Assembly (NCBI RefSeq): GCF_013694245.2
Contig: NZ_CP059322.2
Coordinates: 430,001 to 494,000, forward strand
Reading direction: 5' to 3'
Length of the DNA stretch: 64,000 bases
From: Micromonospora ferruginea
GTDB lineage: Bacteria > Actinomycetota > Actinomycetes > Mycobacteriales > Micromonosporaceae
Shown: positions 26,337 through 35,464 of the stretch, piece by piece
How positions within the stretch are numbered: position 1 is the stretch's first letter
How the letters are laid out: the number at the start of each line of letters is the position of its first letter
Position numbers and translations under genes: made by a program
The notes under the pieces: generated by a model
Seen by the model: only the letters and a program-made list of their open reading frames with translations
Databases searched by the model: none
Told to the model about the DNA's origin: nothing

Positions 26337-27623
26337 GTGCAACGCATCCTGTCCTCCCAGCTCACCGCCCATGTCGGCGCGACCGTCCGGCTCGCCGGCT
26401 GGGTCCACCGCCGCCGGCTGCTCAAGTCGGTGGCCTTCCTGGTCCTTCGGGACGCCGCCGGGCTCGCCCAGGTGGTGGTCGCCGCGCCCGACGTGCGCGC
26501 GCAGGTCGAGGCGCTCACCGAGGAGACCGTCGTCGAGGTCGTCGGCACCGTGGTCGCGAACCCCACCGCGCCCGCCGGGGTCGAGGTCGTCGAGCCGACG
26601 GTACGACCGCTCGGCCCGCCCGCCGTGCCGCCCCCGTTCGACCTGTACCGGCCGGCGCTCACCGCGAGCCTGCCCACCCAGCTCGACCACGCGTCGACCG
26701 CGCTGCGCCACCCGACCCGTTCCGCCGCGCTGCGGATCTCGGCGGCGGCGGTGGCCGGCTTCCGGGCCACGCTCGACCGGCAGCGGTTCGTCGAGGTGCA
26801 CACCCCGAAGGTGGTCGGCTCGTCGACCGAGAGCGGGGCGAACGTGTTCGCGCTGGACTGGTTCGGCCGGCCCGCCTACCTGGCGCAGTCGCCGCAGTTC
26901 TACAAGCAGCTCATGGTCGGCGTCTTCGAGCGGGTGTACGAGGTGGGGCCGGTGTTCCGCGCCGAGCCGCACGACACCGTCCGGCACCTGGCCCAGTACA
27001 CCTCGCTCGACGTGGAGCTGGGATTCGTGACCGACCACCGGGACGTGATGGCGGTGCTCCGGGAGACCCTGGCCGGGATGTTCGCCGGCGTGGCCGAGCG
27101 GGCCGGTGGCGCGCTCGACACGCTGGGCGTGACGCTGCCCGCGGTGCCCGCCGAGATCCCGGCGGTGCACTTCACCGAGGCGCTGAAGATCGCCGGGGCG
27201 CCGGCCGACGAACCGGACCTGGCGCCGGCGCACGAGCGGGCGCTGGGGGAGTGGGCCCGGGCCGAGCACGGCAGCGACTTCCTGTTCGTCACCGGGTACC
27301 CGATGGCGAAGCGACCCTTCTACACCCACCCGGACCCGGCCCGCCCGACCCACTCGAACGGCTTCGACCTGCTGTTCCGGGGGATGGAGCTGGTCACCGG
27401 CGGGCAGCGGCTGCACCGGCACGCCGACTACCTGGCCGCGCTGGCGGCGCGCGGCGAGCCGGTGGAGCCGTACGCCGGGTATGTGGACGCGTTCCGGCAC
27501 GGCATGCCGCCGCACGGCGGTTTCGCGATCGGCCTGGAGCGGTTCGTGGCCCGGTTGACCGGTGCGGCGAACGTCCGGGAGGTGACCGCCTTCCCGCGCG
27601 ACCTGCACCGCCTCACGCCGTGA
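26337..27623 (+). CDS. aspS: Archaeal-type (short) aspartyl-tRNA synthetase, possibly non-discriminating
   Basis: This 428-residue class II synthetase has an N-terminal OB-fold anticodon domain (LAGWVHRRRLLKSVAFLVLRD) and the short catalytic core of archaeal AspRS, without the bacterial insertion domain. Motif 1 region VHTPKVVGSSTESGANVF, QSPQFYKQ, motif 2 FRAEPHDTVRHLAQYTSLDVE and motif 3 GFAIGLERFVARLTG are all present. The His in GWVH and the Pro in ANPTAP match residues linked in other organisms to relaxed anticodon reading, so it may also charge tRNA-Asn for GatCAB. That is inference. The GTG start has GGAGGT eight bases upstream, which the T-box can mask. It probably is a second AspRS besides a long bacterial one elsewhere, which the window cannot show. 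Confidence 0.88.
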   Translation: MQRILSSQLTAHVGATVRLAGWVHRRRLLKSVAFLVLRDAAGLAQVVVAAPDVRAQVEALTEETVVEVVGTVVANPTAPAGVEVVEPTVRPLGPPAVPPPFDLYRPALTASLPTQLDHASTALRHPTRSAALRISAAAVAGFRATLDRQRFVEVHTPKVVGSSTESGANVFALDWFGRPAYLAQSPQFYKQLMVGVFERVYEVGPVFRAEPHDTVRHLAQYTSLDVELGFVTDHRDVMAVLRETLAGMFAGVAERAGGALDTLGVTLPAVPAEIPAVHFTEALKIAGAPADEPDLAPAHERALGEWARAEHGSDFLFVTGYPMAKRPFYTHPDPARPTHSNGFDLLFRGMELVTGGQRLHRHADYLAALAARGEPVEPYAGYVDAFRHGMPPHGGFAIGLERFVARLTGAANVREVTAFPRDLHRLTP

Positions 27624-27631
27624 ACCCGGCC

Positions 27632-27654
27632 GCCCGCCCGGCTGCCCGGCGGGC
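27632..27654 (+). terminator. Hairpin after the aspartyl-tRNA synthetase gene
   Basis: GCCCGCCCGG (27632-27641) pairs with CCGGCGGGC (27646-27654) with one bulged C and a four-base loop, nine bases after the stop. Confidence 0.5.
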
Positions 27655-28041
27655 GCCGCCGCCGCCGTGCGAGCACGGCGCTCCGCCGGGCGGGCCCGGG
27701 TGACCGGAATCCTTACCGAGGGTGACGGGAGGCGCTTGTTCGCCGGTCGTGACGGTGGGTAGCGGTCTCGGTGGTCGTCCGGAGCGTGCCGCCTCCGGCG
27801 CGACGCGCTGACCAGCCGGTTCGCGGGAGGCTCGTCTCGGCGGGTAAGAGGTGCCGGCCGCCTTTGCTCTGCAGCCACGGGCGCACCGGTCGACTCCGGG
27901 TGAGCGCTGCGTATGAGGCTGCAGAGCAAAGGCGGCGGCGGGGTACGTGGGGCGGGCGACGGGAGCCTCACCCTCCGTGAGCACGGGGGTGGCCTCTGCC
28001 GGACGGCGGGGGCGCGCGTCGGGGTGCCGGGGAGCGGGCGG
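27655..28041. other. Gene-free stretch
   Basis: About 390 bases between convergent genes. I see no credible reading frame with a ribosome site. It holds the 20-bp inverted repeat at 27857-27936 and otherwise GC-rich sequence of no recognised type. Confidence 0.6.
27857..27936. repeat. Perfect 20-bp inverted repeat with 40-base loop
   Basis: GCCGCCTTTGCTCTGCAGCC (27857-27876) and its exact reverse complement (27917-27936). The TTTGCTCTGCA core is AT-richer than its surroundings and looks like an inserted palindromic element. Confidence 0.85.
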
Positions 28042-28434
28042 TCAGGCCGGACCGAGCAGGTCCCACAGGTTGCCGGCGATGTCCCGGAAGACCGCGACCC
28101 GCCCGTACGGCTCGGTGCGGGCCGGGCGGACGAACTCCACACCCGCGGCGACCATCCGGCGGTGCGTGGCCTCGAAGTCGTCGACCCGGAGGAAGAAGCC
28201 GACCCGGCCGCGCGTCTGGTCACCGACCGCCCCGGCCTGGTGCTCCCCGTCCGCCCGGGCCAGCAGCAGTCCGGTGCCCCCGCCCGGCGGGCGCACCACC
28301 ACCCAGCGCTTCGGCCGGCCGTCGTTCGTCAGCGACGGCGAGTCCTCGGTCAACTCGAAGCCGAGCACCTCGGTGAAGAACGCGACGGCCGGGTCGTACT
28401 CGGTGACGACGACGGTGACGAGGTCGAGCCGCAC
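28042..28434 (-). CDS. VOC-family protein
   Basis: This 130-residue single VOC module starts MRLDLVTVVVTEYDPAVAFFTEVLGFEL and ends YGRVAVFRDIAGNLWDLLGP. Between lie RWVVVRPPGGGTGLLLARA and RVGFFLRVDDFEATHRRMVAAGVEF. It resembles glyoxalase-like proteins of the PhnB/bleomycin-resistance type. The GTG start at 28434 is four bases after the lipB stop on the same strand, so it is probably the second gene of a lipB operon. A metabolic link with lipoate is not evident. Confidence 0.82.
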   Translation of the reverse strand: MRLDLVTVVVTEYDPAVAFFTEVLGFELTEDSPSLTNDGRPKRWVVVRPPGGGTGLLLARADGEHQAGAVGDQTRGRVGFFLRVDDFEATHRRMVAAGVEFVRPARTEPYGRVAVFRDIAGNLWDLLGPA

Positions 28435-28438
28435 CCCG

Positions 28439-29080
28439 TCAGACCCGGGTCAGGGTGGGCAGGTGCCGCTCGACCACCGGCAGCACGTCGGCGACCGTGA
28501 CCGGCCGGCCCAGCTCGGCGGTGAGCGAGGTGACCCCGGCGTCGCGGATGCCGCACGGCACGATCCGGTCGAAGAAGCCCAGGTCGCAGTCGCAGTTGAC
28601 GGAGAAGCCGTGCAGCGTGACACCCTGGGCCACCCGGATGCCGATGGCGGCCACCTTCCGCGCCGGGCCCCGGTCGTCCGCCGGCACCCAGACGCCGCTG
28701 CGGCCCTCGACCCGGCCGGCGGCCAGCCCGAACTCGGCGCAGACGTCGATCAGCAACTGCTCGGTGCGCCGGACGTACGCCACCACGTCGACCGGGTCGG
28801 GCAGGCGGAGGATCGGGTAGCCGACCAACTGCCCCGGACCGTGCCAGGTGATCTTGCCGCCGCGGTCCACGTCCACCACCGGCGTGCCGTCCACCGGCCG
28901 GTCCCACGGCTCGGTCCGCTTGCCGGCGGTGTAGACGCTGGGGTGCTCCAGGAGCAGCACCGTGTCGGCCTGCTCGCCGGCCACCACGGCCTCGTGCAGC
29001 CGGCGCTGCTCGTCCCAGGCGGCCTGGTAGTCGAGCCGGCCGGCGCGGACGGCGGTCGGTCCGGAAGTCGTCACGCTCAC
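28439..29080 (-). CDS. lipB: Octanoyl-[acyl carrier protein]:protein octanoyltransferase
   Basis: This 213-residue enzyme moves octanoyl from ACP to the lipoyl domain lysine, giving LipA its substrate. The family blocks are visible: [56 protein letters not shown] and [22 protein letters not shown], with the catalytic Cys in VPCGI and the Lys in ARKVAAIG. The GTG start at 29080 follows TACGCT (29092-29087) by six bases, so it is probably leaderless. Targets encoded nearby are the two lipoyl domains of the E2 protein. Confidence 0.95.
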   Translation of the reverse strand: MSVTTSGPTAVRAGRLDYQAAWDEQRRLHEAVVAGEQADTVLLLEHPSVYTAGKRTEPWDRPVDGTPVVDVDRGGKITWHGPGQLVGYPILRLPDPVDVVAYVRRTEQLLIDVCAEFGLAAGRVEGRSGVWVPADDRGPARKVAAIGIRVAQGVTLHGFSVNCDCDLGFFDRIVPCGIRDAGVTSLTAELGRPVTVADVLPVVERHLPTLTRV

Positions 29081-29132
29081 CCGCCCAGCGTAGTCCCGCC
29101 GGCCGGGCCAGCGACCGGTGACGCTCGTCGCG

Positions 29133-30926
29133 TCACGCCGGGGGCACCCGCCACAGCCAGACGTCCTCGACCCGCTCGGGCGGGCCGAGCAGGGCGGTGG
29201 CGGTCCGGCGCAACGCCTCCTCGTCGACGTCGTACTTGGCGCCGTGCACCCGGTCGGCCAGCACCACCACCCGCACCCCCCAGTAGCGCAGGTCGGCCCG
29301 GGACTCCCGGATGCTGCCCTCGGTGACGATCGGCACCAGCCCGGTGCTGCCGGCCTGGTCCATCAGGCTGTCAAAGGTGCGCGGCACCGGGCCGATCCGG
29401 CCCCGGCCGTCCGGCCCGCCCGGACCGAGGAAGAAGCCGGCCGGGATGCGGAACTCACCCTGCCGGTGGGCCAGCGCGTACGCCTGCCAGCGCTGCCCGT
29501 CCGGGTAGACGTCGACGGTCAGCGGCAGCGGGGTGAGCACCCCGTCGGGCGGGACGTAGCGCTTCCAGGCCCCGCCGGTGACGAACGCCGGGATCGGCTC
29601 GCGGACGCTGGTGAGCAGCGGGGTGGGCAGCAGCGGCAGCAGCGCGGCGGCGAAGCCGACCAGCCAGGCCGCCCCGGCCACCCGCCGCCGGGGCGGCCGG
29701 GCGCGCAGCGCGTCGATCGCGTACGCCAGCAGCAGGCCGATCACCGGCGCGACGACGAGCGCCAGCCGCGACGGCAGGGCCGCGTTGACCACCGGCAGGT
29801 TGTCCAGCACGCCGAACGGCAGCAACTGGTCGGTGCGCCGCCCGTTCCACTTGGCGGTCGGCCCCCAGGAGAGCACCGCGAAGACCACCGCGGTCACGCC
29901 GAGCGCGAGCAGTGTGGCCCGGAACGCCCGGTCGGCGCGTCGCCACAGCAGGGCGAAGCAGGCGACCGCGAGCAGCAGCAGCGGGATGCCGAAGAACGAG
30001 TTCTCCTCGGTCGGGTTGGGCGCCAGCGACGTGCCGAACCCGGCCCAGCCGGCGAGCGACCGGCGCGGATACGACCCGAACGCGGCGATGTCCTCGGAGT
30101 GGATCAGCGGGTCGAAGCCGGTGCCGTGGAACCGTTGCGGCCCGGCGAAGTGCAGCCAGAGCGGGTACGCCAGCAGCACGCCCGCGACCAGCGCGGTCAC
30201 CGCGAGCCCGGCCAGCACGCGCGGCAGCACCTCGCGCACCTCCGCCCGCCGGGCCGGGTGCAGCGCCCAGACCAGCAGGAACGCCGCGAGCGCCAGCGCG
30301 GTGAAGAAGAGGCCCTCGGCGGCGATCGAGAACGCGACCGCCACCAGCAGGCCGAGCACGATCCCGCCGGTGACCGCGCGGCCGGGGCGGCGCAGCCGGA
30401 ACACGCCCCAGATCAGCAGCGGCACCAGCCAGCCCGCGGTCCAGTTCAGGTGCGCGTTGGCGTGCGACACCATGGCCGGGCAGAAGGCGATGAACAGCGC
30501 GCCCACCCCGGCGGCCAGCCGGCTGGCGACCAGGTGCCGGCTGAGCAGCCAGTACCAGGCCACCGCGGTGGCGGCCAGGTTGAGCGTCAGGATCACCAGG
30601 AACGTCGCGGGTGGCCCGATCAGGTACGTCAGCGGCGCGAAGACCGCCGCGTACACGGTGATCGAGGTGTTGACCGCGAGGTTGACCCCGTCCGGGACGT
30701 TGATCAGGTGGGTGAAGAGCGGGTTCTCGCCGTGGGTGAGCGCGTGCCCGCCGAAGGCCAGCAGCCACTCGAAGAGCGCCTGGTCGCTGGAGTTGACGGT
30801 GATCGCGCGGGTGTTCGGGTCCCGCCACATCCCGCTGGTGACCCAGAGCGCCAGCGCCACCGCCGCGAGTGTCACCAGCAGGTCGGCGCGCCGGTCGCGG
30901 GTGACCGGGGACGGGGAGGACGGCAC
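29133..30926 (-). CDS. Large polytopic membrane protein, possible GT-C-type enzyme
   Basis: This 597-residue protein has a first helix, then an exposed loop ([20 protein letters not shown]), and about eleven more hydrophobic helices, with a C-terminal extracellular domain of about 170 residues ([21 protein letters not shown] ... [15 protein letters not shown]). The loop motif [21 protein letters not shown] and [16 protein letters not shown] recur in actinobacterial membrane proteins of unknown function that look like glycosyltransferases. The GTG start is leaderless: TAACGT (30939-30934) ends seven bases before it. The longer frame to 31028 is not supported. The next gene to the right is divergent. 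Confidence 0.65.
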   Translation of the reverse strand: MPSSPSPVTRDRRADLLVTLAAVALALWVTSGMWRDPNTRAITVNSSDQALFEWLLAFGGHALTHGENPLFTHLINVPDGVNLAVNTSITVYAAVFAPLTYLIGPPATFLVILTLNLAATAVAWYWLLSRHLVASRLAAGVGALFIAFCPAMVSHANAHLNWTAGWLVPLLIWGVFRLRRPGRAVTGGIVLGLLVAVAFSIAAEGLFFTALALAAFLLVWALHPARRAEVREVLPRVLAGLAVTALVAGVLLAYPLWLHFAGPQRFHGTGFDPLIHSEDIAAFGSYPRRSLAGWAGFGTSLAPNPTEENSFFGIPLLLLAVACFALLWRRADRAFRATLLALGVTAVVFAVLSWGPTAKWNGRRTDQLLPFGVLDNLPVVNAALPSRLALVVAPVIGLLLAYAIDALRARPPRRRVAGAAWLVGFAAALLPLLPTPLLTSVREPIPAFVTGGAWKRYVPPDGVLTPLPLTVDVYPDGQRWQAYALAHRQGEFRIPAGFFLGPGGPDGRGRIGPVPRTFDSLMDQAGSTGLVPIVTEGSIRESRADLRYWGVRVVVLADRVHGAKYDVDEEALRRTATALLGPPERVEDVWLWRVPPA

Positions 30927-31072
30927 GCAGCGGACGTTACCAACCGGACCTGGGCACACCGCCCGGACGGTGAATGTGTGACTGACAGCCATTCCTGTCG
31001 ATGAAACACGGACGTAACGTTCCGGCAACTCGGAGAGTGACCCAGTTCACATTCCATGATCGGGAGGTCCCC

Positions 31073-32302
31073 GTGTCCCGCTCCTCATCCCTCATCACCC
31101 GCCTCGCCGGGGCGGCGGCCGGGGTCGTACTGGCCGCGGCCGGCGTCCTGGTCGCCGCCCTGCCCGCGCAGGCCGCCTCGCTGACCCAGGTCACCGGCTT
31201 CGGCTCCAACCCCGGCAACCTGACCATGTACGCCTACCGCCCGGACGGCCTGCCCGGCAACGCGCCCGCCGTGGTGCTGCTGCACGGCTGCACCCAGAAC
31301 GCCTCCACCTACTTCACCAACTCCGGCTGGCAGAAGTACGCCGACCAGTGGAAGTTCGCGCTGATCGTGCCGCAGCAGCCGTCCGGCAACAACGCCAACT
31401 CCTGCTTCAACTGGTTCGAGACCGGCGACACCGCACGCGGCCAGGGCGAGGCGCTGTCGATCAAGCAGATGGTCGACTACGCGAAGACGAACTACGGCAC
31501 CGCCGCCGGCCGGGTCTACGTCAGCGGTCTCTCCGCCGGCGGCGCGATGAGTTCCGTCATGCTCGCCACCTACCCCGACGTGTTCGCCGCCGGCTCGGTG
31601 ATCGCCGGCATCCCGTACCGCTGCGCCACCAGCACCACCACGGCGTTCAGCTGCATGAACCCGGGCGTGGACAAGACCCCGGCACAGTGGGGCGACCTGG
31701 TCCGCAACGCGTACGCCGGCTGGTCCGGCCCGCGCCCCCGGGTGGCCGTGTGGCACGGCACCAGCGACTACACGGTCAACGTGGCGAACGCGGCCGAGTC
31801 GCGGGACCAGTGGACCAACGTGCTCGGCGTCTCGCAGACCCCGACCAGCACCTCGTCGCTGCCGGGCGGCACCAGCCTGGAGGTCTACGGCAACGACCAG
31901 GTGCGCGTCTACCGGGTCTCCGGGATGGGCCACGGCACGCCCGTCGACCCGGGTTCGGCCGCCGACCAGTGCGGCACCGCCGGGGCGTACTTCCTGGACA
32001 CCATCTGCTCGACGTACCGTGACGCGCTCTTCTTCGGCCTCGGAGGCGGCGGCGCCACGCCCAGCCCGACCCCGACGGCGACCGCGTCGCCGACCGCCTC
32101 GCCCACCCCGACCGCGTCGCCGACCGTCGCGCCGGTCTGCGTCACCGCCAGCAACTACGCGCACGTCGCGGCCGGCCGGGCCTACCAGTCCGGCGGGTAC
32201 GCCTACGCGCTCGGCAGCGGCCAGCGGATGGGCCTCTACAACACGTTCTACACGACGTCGCTCAAGCAGACCGGCCCCGGCTACTGGGTCATCGGCTGCT
32301 GA
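31073..32302 (+). CDS. Secreted PHB-depolymerase/feruloyl-esterase-like serine hydrolase
   Basis: This 409-residue protein has a signal peptide (cleavage after AALPAQA, near residue 34) and an alpha/beta-hydrolase domain of the PHB-depolymerase type: VVLLHGCTQNASTYF, the oxyanion segment, nucleophile GLSAGGAMSSVM, the acid near VWHGTSDYTV, and the catalytic His in GMGHGTPVDP. A PTPTATASPT linker joins a 55-residue C-terminal module (VCVTASNYAHVAAGRAYQSG ... GYWVIGC) framed by two cysteines. The target could be PHB, acetylxylan or feruloyl esters. GTG 31073 has GGGAGG upstream. A copy of the dispersed palindrome follows the stop and probably ends transcription. Confidence 0.85.
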   Translation: MSRSSSLITRLAGAAAGVVLAAAGVLVAALPAQAASLTQVTGFGSNPGNLTMYAYRPDGLPGNAPAVVLLHGCTQNASTYFTNSGWQKYADQWKFALIVPQQPSGNNANSCFNWFETGDTARGQGEALSIKQMVDYAKTNYGTAAGRVYVSGLSAGGAMSSVMLATYPDVFAAGSVIAGIPYRCATSTTTAFSCMNPGVDKTPAQWGDLVRNAYAGWSGPRPRVAVWHGTSDYTVNVANAAESRDQWTNVLGVSQTPTSTSSLPGGTSLEVYGNDQVRVYRVSGMGHGTPVDPGSAADQCGTAGAYFLDTICSTYRDALFFGLGGGGATPSPTPTATASPTASPTPTASPTVAPVCVTASNYAHVAAGRAYQSGGYAYALGSGQRMGLYNTFYTTSLKQTGPGYWVIGC

Positions 32303-32309
32303 CCCGAGG

Positions 32310-32364
32310 TAAGGCGGGGCCCCCGCTTAACGCCTCCGGTAGAGGCGGGGGCCCCGCCTAACAC
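32310..32364. repeat. GGGGCCCC dispersed palindrome, copy 3
   Basis: A perfect 14-bp stem, GGCGGGGCCCCCGC (32313-32326) with 32345-32358, loop TTAACGCCTCCGGTAGAG, outer edges TAA and TAACAC. It lies between convergent genes. Confidence 0.88.
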
Positions 32365-32376
32365 CCACCAGCAGCC

Positions 32377-33276
32377 TCAGCCGGTGAGGGCGGCGTGCAG
32401 CGCGCCGGGCAGGTCCGGGTGGGTCCAGGTGAAGCCGGCCCGGCCGAGCACCCCGGGCAGCACCCGGGTGCTGGTCAGCGCCTCCTGCGCGAACCCGCCG
32501 AGCGCCACCTTCAACGCCAGCGCCGGGATCGGCATGATCGCCGGCCGGTGCAGTTGGCGGGCCAGCTCCCGGGTGAACTCGGCGTTCGTGACCGGCGCCG
32601 GACCGACCACGTTGACCGGGCCGGCCACGTCCTCGCGGGCCAGTAGGAACACCACCGCGTCCAGCCAGTCCCGCATCGAGATCCAGGGCAGCCACTGCCG
32701 GCCGTTGCCCAACTTGCCGCCGACCCCCAGCCGGAACGGCAGCAACTGCGGCTTGAGCAGGCCGCCGTCGCGGTGCAGCGGCAACCCGGTGCGCAGCCGC
32801 GCCACCCGGACGCCGGCGTCCTCGGCCGGCCGGGTCGCCGCCTCCCAGACCCGGCAGACGTCGGCGAGGAACCCCTCACCGGCCGGCGCGTCCTCCTCCA
32901 CGGTCCGGTCCCCGGTGTTGCCGTACCAGCCGACCGCGGACGAGTTCAACAGCACCGCCGGCCGGTCCGCGGCGGGCAGGCCCGCGATCGTGATGGCGAG
33001 CGTGGTCGTGCTGTCCACCCGGCTGGTCCGGATCAGCTTCCGGTAGTCGTCGTCCCAGCGCTTGTCACCCACCCCGGCGCCGGCCAGGTTCACCACCGCG
33101 TCGGCGTCCGCGACCACCTGCGGGTCGAGCTGCGCGGCGGCCGGATTCCACTGCCGCTCGTCCGGGGTACGCGGTGGGCGGCGGACCAGGCGGGTGACCT
33201 GGTGCCCATCGGCGGTGAGCCGGTCGACCAGTCGGGTGCCGAGGAAGCCGGACACGCCGGCCATGAGGATCCGCAT
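32377..33276 (-). CDS. TIGR01777-family NAD(P)-dependent epimerase-like protein
   Basis: This 299-residue SDR-fold protein starts MRILMAGVSGFLGTRLVDRL, a Rossmann GxxGxxG. It continues with VVNLAGAGVGDKRWDDDYRK, LLNSSAVGWYGNTGDRTVEE, RTGLPLHRDGGLLKPQLLPFRLGVGGKLGNGRQW and PWISMRDWLDAVVFLL, all typical of TIGR01777 (YfcH/SulA-like). A C-terminal DUF1731 segment (MPIPALALKVALGGFAQEALTSTRVLP) is present. Activity is unknown in the family. The same gene stands between dlaT and lipB in M. tuberculosis (Rv2216), so it belongs to the conserved block. ATG 33276 is chosen because the Rossmann strand starts there. Confidence 0.88.
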   Translation of the reverse strand: MRILMAGVSGFLGTRLVDRLTADGHQVTRLVRRPPRTPDERQWNPAAAQLDPQVVADADAVVNLAGAGVGDKRWDDDYRKLIRTSRVDSTTTLAITIAGLPAADRPAVLLNSSAVGWYGNTGDRTVEEDAPAGEGFLADVCRVWEAATRPAEDAGVRVARLRTGLPLHRDGGLLKPQLLPFRLGVGGKLGNGRQWLPWISMRDWLDAVVFLLAREDVAGPVNVVGPAPVTNAEFTRELARQLHRPAIMPIPALALKVALGGFAQEALTSTRVLPGVLGRAGFTWTHPDLPGALHAALTG

Positions 33277-33379
33277 GCTCCCATCTTCGAGTACGGGGCC
33301 GGATTCGGATGCGTGGAGCGAAATCACTCACTCGTCACGCCCGCCGGTTCGGACGCCCAAAGTCCGGGCCCGGCGGGGC

Positions 33380-34390
33380 TCAGGCGCTCGCCGGGGTGGC
33401 GCGCAGGTCGGCGAGGAGGCGCTCCACCTCCGCGAACGCGGCCTCCGGCAGCGGCCCGTACGCCAACGCGCCCACGTTCTCCTCGGCCTGGCCGACCGTC
33501 CGGCAGCCGGGGATCGGCAGCGTGTGCGGGCTGCGGGCGAGCAGCCAGCCCAGCGCGCCCTGGGCGAGCGTGCGACCGTCGGCGGTGAGCGCCTCGCGGA
33601 CCCGGGCCACCCGGTCGGCCCACTCGGCGCGCGGAACGCCGTCGTGGAACCAGTCCAGCCACTCCGGCGCCGAGCCGCGGACGTCGTCGCCGCCCCGGGC
33701 GGCCGGCGCGTCCTGGTACTTCGCGGTGAGCAGGCCCATCGCCAACGGGCCCCGGTTGAGGCTGGCCAGGTCGAACTCGTCGCACACCGCCAGCATCGCC
33801 GCGTTGTCCCGCAGCACCGACTGGTCGTGCTGGATCGCCGCGCAGTGCGGACCCGCCTCGGCGAACGCGCGCGCCGAGGCCGGGTCGTCGGTGCTCCAGC
33901 CGTACGCCCGGATCTTGCCGGACTTCACCAGGTCCTCCAGCGTCTCGACCAGGTCCAGCGCCCGCGGCACCGGCAGCCCGCCCAGGTGCAGTTGGTAGAG
34001 GTCGACGTGGTCGGTGCCGAGCCGGCGCAGCGAGTCCTCCAGGCTGCGCCGCGCGTACGCCGGGCTGGCGTCCTCGCCGGCCGCCTGCCGGGTCGCCTCG
34101 TCGGTGGGATAGCCGAACTTGGTGGCGAGCACCGCCCGGTCCCGGCGGCCGGCGAGCGCGCGGCCCAGCACCCGCTCGCTGTGCCCCGCGCCGTAGTTGC
34201 TGGAGGTGTCGAAGAGGGTCGCGCCCAGCTCCAACGCCCGGTGCACGGTGCGGACCGACTCGTCGTCGTCCACCTCGCCCCAGCCGAGCGGCTGCGCGCC
34301 GTCCCAGAGCGGGCCGCCGATCGCCCAGCAGCCCACACCGATCGCGCTGACCTCGATGCCGCTGCGGCCCAGTCGTCGTGTCGTCGTCAT
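33380..34390 (-). CDS. Aldo/keto reductase
   Basis: This 336-residue NADPH-dependent reductase has the full catalytic tetrad context: FDTSSNYGAGHSERVLG (Asp and Tyr), ATKFGYP (Lys) and DLYQLHLGG (His). The cofactor end shows PIPGCRTVGQAEENVGAL. It fits AKR families acting on aldehydes or sugars; the substrate is unknown. ATG 34390 has GAGGA close upstream and lies four bases after the stop of the flavin-dependent oxidoreductase gene, so both form one leftward operon. Confidence 0.87.
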   Translation of the reverse strand: MTTTRRLGRSGIEVSAIGVGCWAIGGPLWDGAQPLGWGEVDDDESVRTVHRALELGATLFDTSSNYGAGHSERVLGRALAGRRDRAVLATKFGYPTDEATRQAAGEDASPAYARRSLEDSLRRLGTDHVDLYQLHLGGLPVPRALDLVETLEDLVKSGKIRAYGWSTDDPASARAFAEAGPHCAAIQHDQSVLRDNAAMLAVCDEFDLASLNRGPLAMGLLTAKYQDAPAARGGDDVRGSAPEWLDWFHDGVPRAEWADRVARVREALTADGRTLAQGALGWLLARSPHTLPIPGCRTVGQAEENVGALAYGPLPEAAFAEVERLLADLRATPASA

Positions 34391-34394
34391 GTCC

Positions 34395-35348
34395 TCAGTG
34401 TCCGGTCTCGAGTGCACTCGAAGTCGAGCCGTTTCCGACCAGTCGGGACAGGAGCGGTGCGATCCCGTCGACGGCGTCGGCGCGTACCACGAAGCGGGTG
34501 ACGCCCCAGCGGCGCTCGTGCGCGGCCACCGCCGCGACGATCTCGTCCGCGGTGCCGATCAGCACGAACGGGGTGGCCAGCACCTCGGCCGGGGTGAGGC
34601 CGGTCTCCGCGGCCGTCTCGGCGGCGACCGCCTCGGCGTCGTCGGTCACCGCGACGCGCTGGACCAGCGCCTCCAGGGCGGGCGGCTCGTCGCGGCCGGC
34701 CGCGCCGGCGGCCACGTGGGCGAGCTGCGCCTCGATCTGGTCGGCCCGCCACCGCGCCTCGTGCTGGTGGCCGTCGGCCAGGGTGCGCCCGAAGCCGGTC
34801 AGGCCGACCACGTCGGCGTGCGCGCCGGCCCAGCGCAGCAGCGTCGAGTTGGCGGTGCCCACGGTGAGCGGGATCCGCTCCTGGACCGGTCGCGGCCCGT
34901 CGAGGCGGGCGGCGTACGCGGCCAGGTCCGGGGTGTCCACGGTGACCTCGTCGCCGGCCAGCAGCGCGCGTACCGCCTCGGCGACCGCGACGCAGCGGCG
35001 GACCCGGCCGGCGACGTTCGGGCGCTCGCGCCCGACGGCCCGCCACTCGCCCGGCGTGTGGCCGGCGCCCAGCCCGAGCCGTGCCCGCCCGCCGGAGACC
35101 ACGTCCAGCGTGGCCACGTCGGCGGCGAGCAGGAGCGGCTCCCGGACGCCGGCGTTCGACACGTAGGAACCGAGGCCCAGCGTGTCGGTCACCGCCGCGG
35201 CGGCGGCCAGCGACACGAACGGGGACGGCCCGAAACCCGGATGGTCGGCGGCGAGGAGCGCGTCGAAGCCGGCGGCCTCGACGGTGCGGGCCAGCTCGGC
35301 CCAGCCCACCGCGTCGGTCGGCCGGGCCTGTACGGAGAAGATCGCCAT
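34395..35348 (-). CDS. LLM-class (F420- or flavin-dependent) oxidoreductase
   Basis: This 317-residue barrel protein belongs to the luciferase-like monooxygenase superfamily: ELARTVEAAGFDALLAADHP, the GSYVSNAGVREPLLLAADVATLDVVSGGRARLGLGAGH segment and VPLTVGTANSTLLRWAGAHADVVGL-like sequence. The F420-dependent TIGR03621-type branch is the closest in feel, which suits an actinomycete. The start is taken at ATG 35348 (MAIFSVQARP), giving the family N-terminus; a start at 35381 is possible. It is followed after four bases by an aldo/keto reductase, pointing to a joint redox step on an unknown substrate. Confidence 0.83.
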   Translation of the reverse strand: MAIFSVQARPTDAVGWAELARTVEAAGFDALLAADHPGFGPSPFVSLAAAAAVTDTLGLGSYVSNAGVREPLLLAADVATLDVVSGGRARLGLGAGHTPGEWRAVGRERPNVAGRVRRCVAVAEAVRALLAGDEVTVDTPDLAAYAARLDGPRPVQERIPLTVGTANSTLLRWAGAHADVVGLTGFGRTLADGHQHEARWRADQIEAQLAHVAAGAAGRDEPPALEALVQRVAVTDDAEAVAAETAAETGLTPAEVLATPFVLIGTADEIVAAVAAHERRWGVTRFVVRADAVDGIAPLLSRLVGNGSTSSALETGH

Positions 35349-35408
35349 CGGCCCAGTGTCTGGCCGCGCTCCGCTTTCCACCCACCCCTTCTGCCGTGGG
35401 CCGAAGGG

Positions 35409-35463
35409 TAAGGCGGGGCCCCCGCTTAACGCATTCGGTAGAGGCGGGGGCCCCGCCTAACAA
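35409..35463. repeat. GGGGCCCC dispersed palindrome, copy 4
   Basis: A perfect 14-bp stem, 35412-35425 with 35444-35457, identical in arm sequence to copy 3 and with the loop TTAACGCATTCGGTAGAG. It sits one base from the stop codon of the next leftward gene. Confidence 0.88.
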
Positions 35464-35464
35464 C

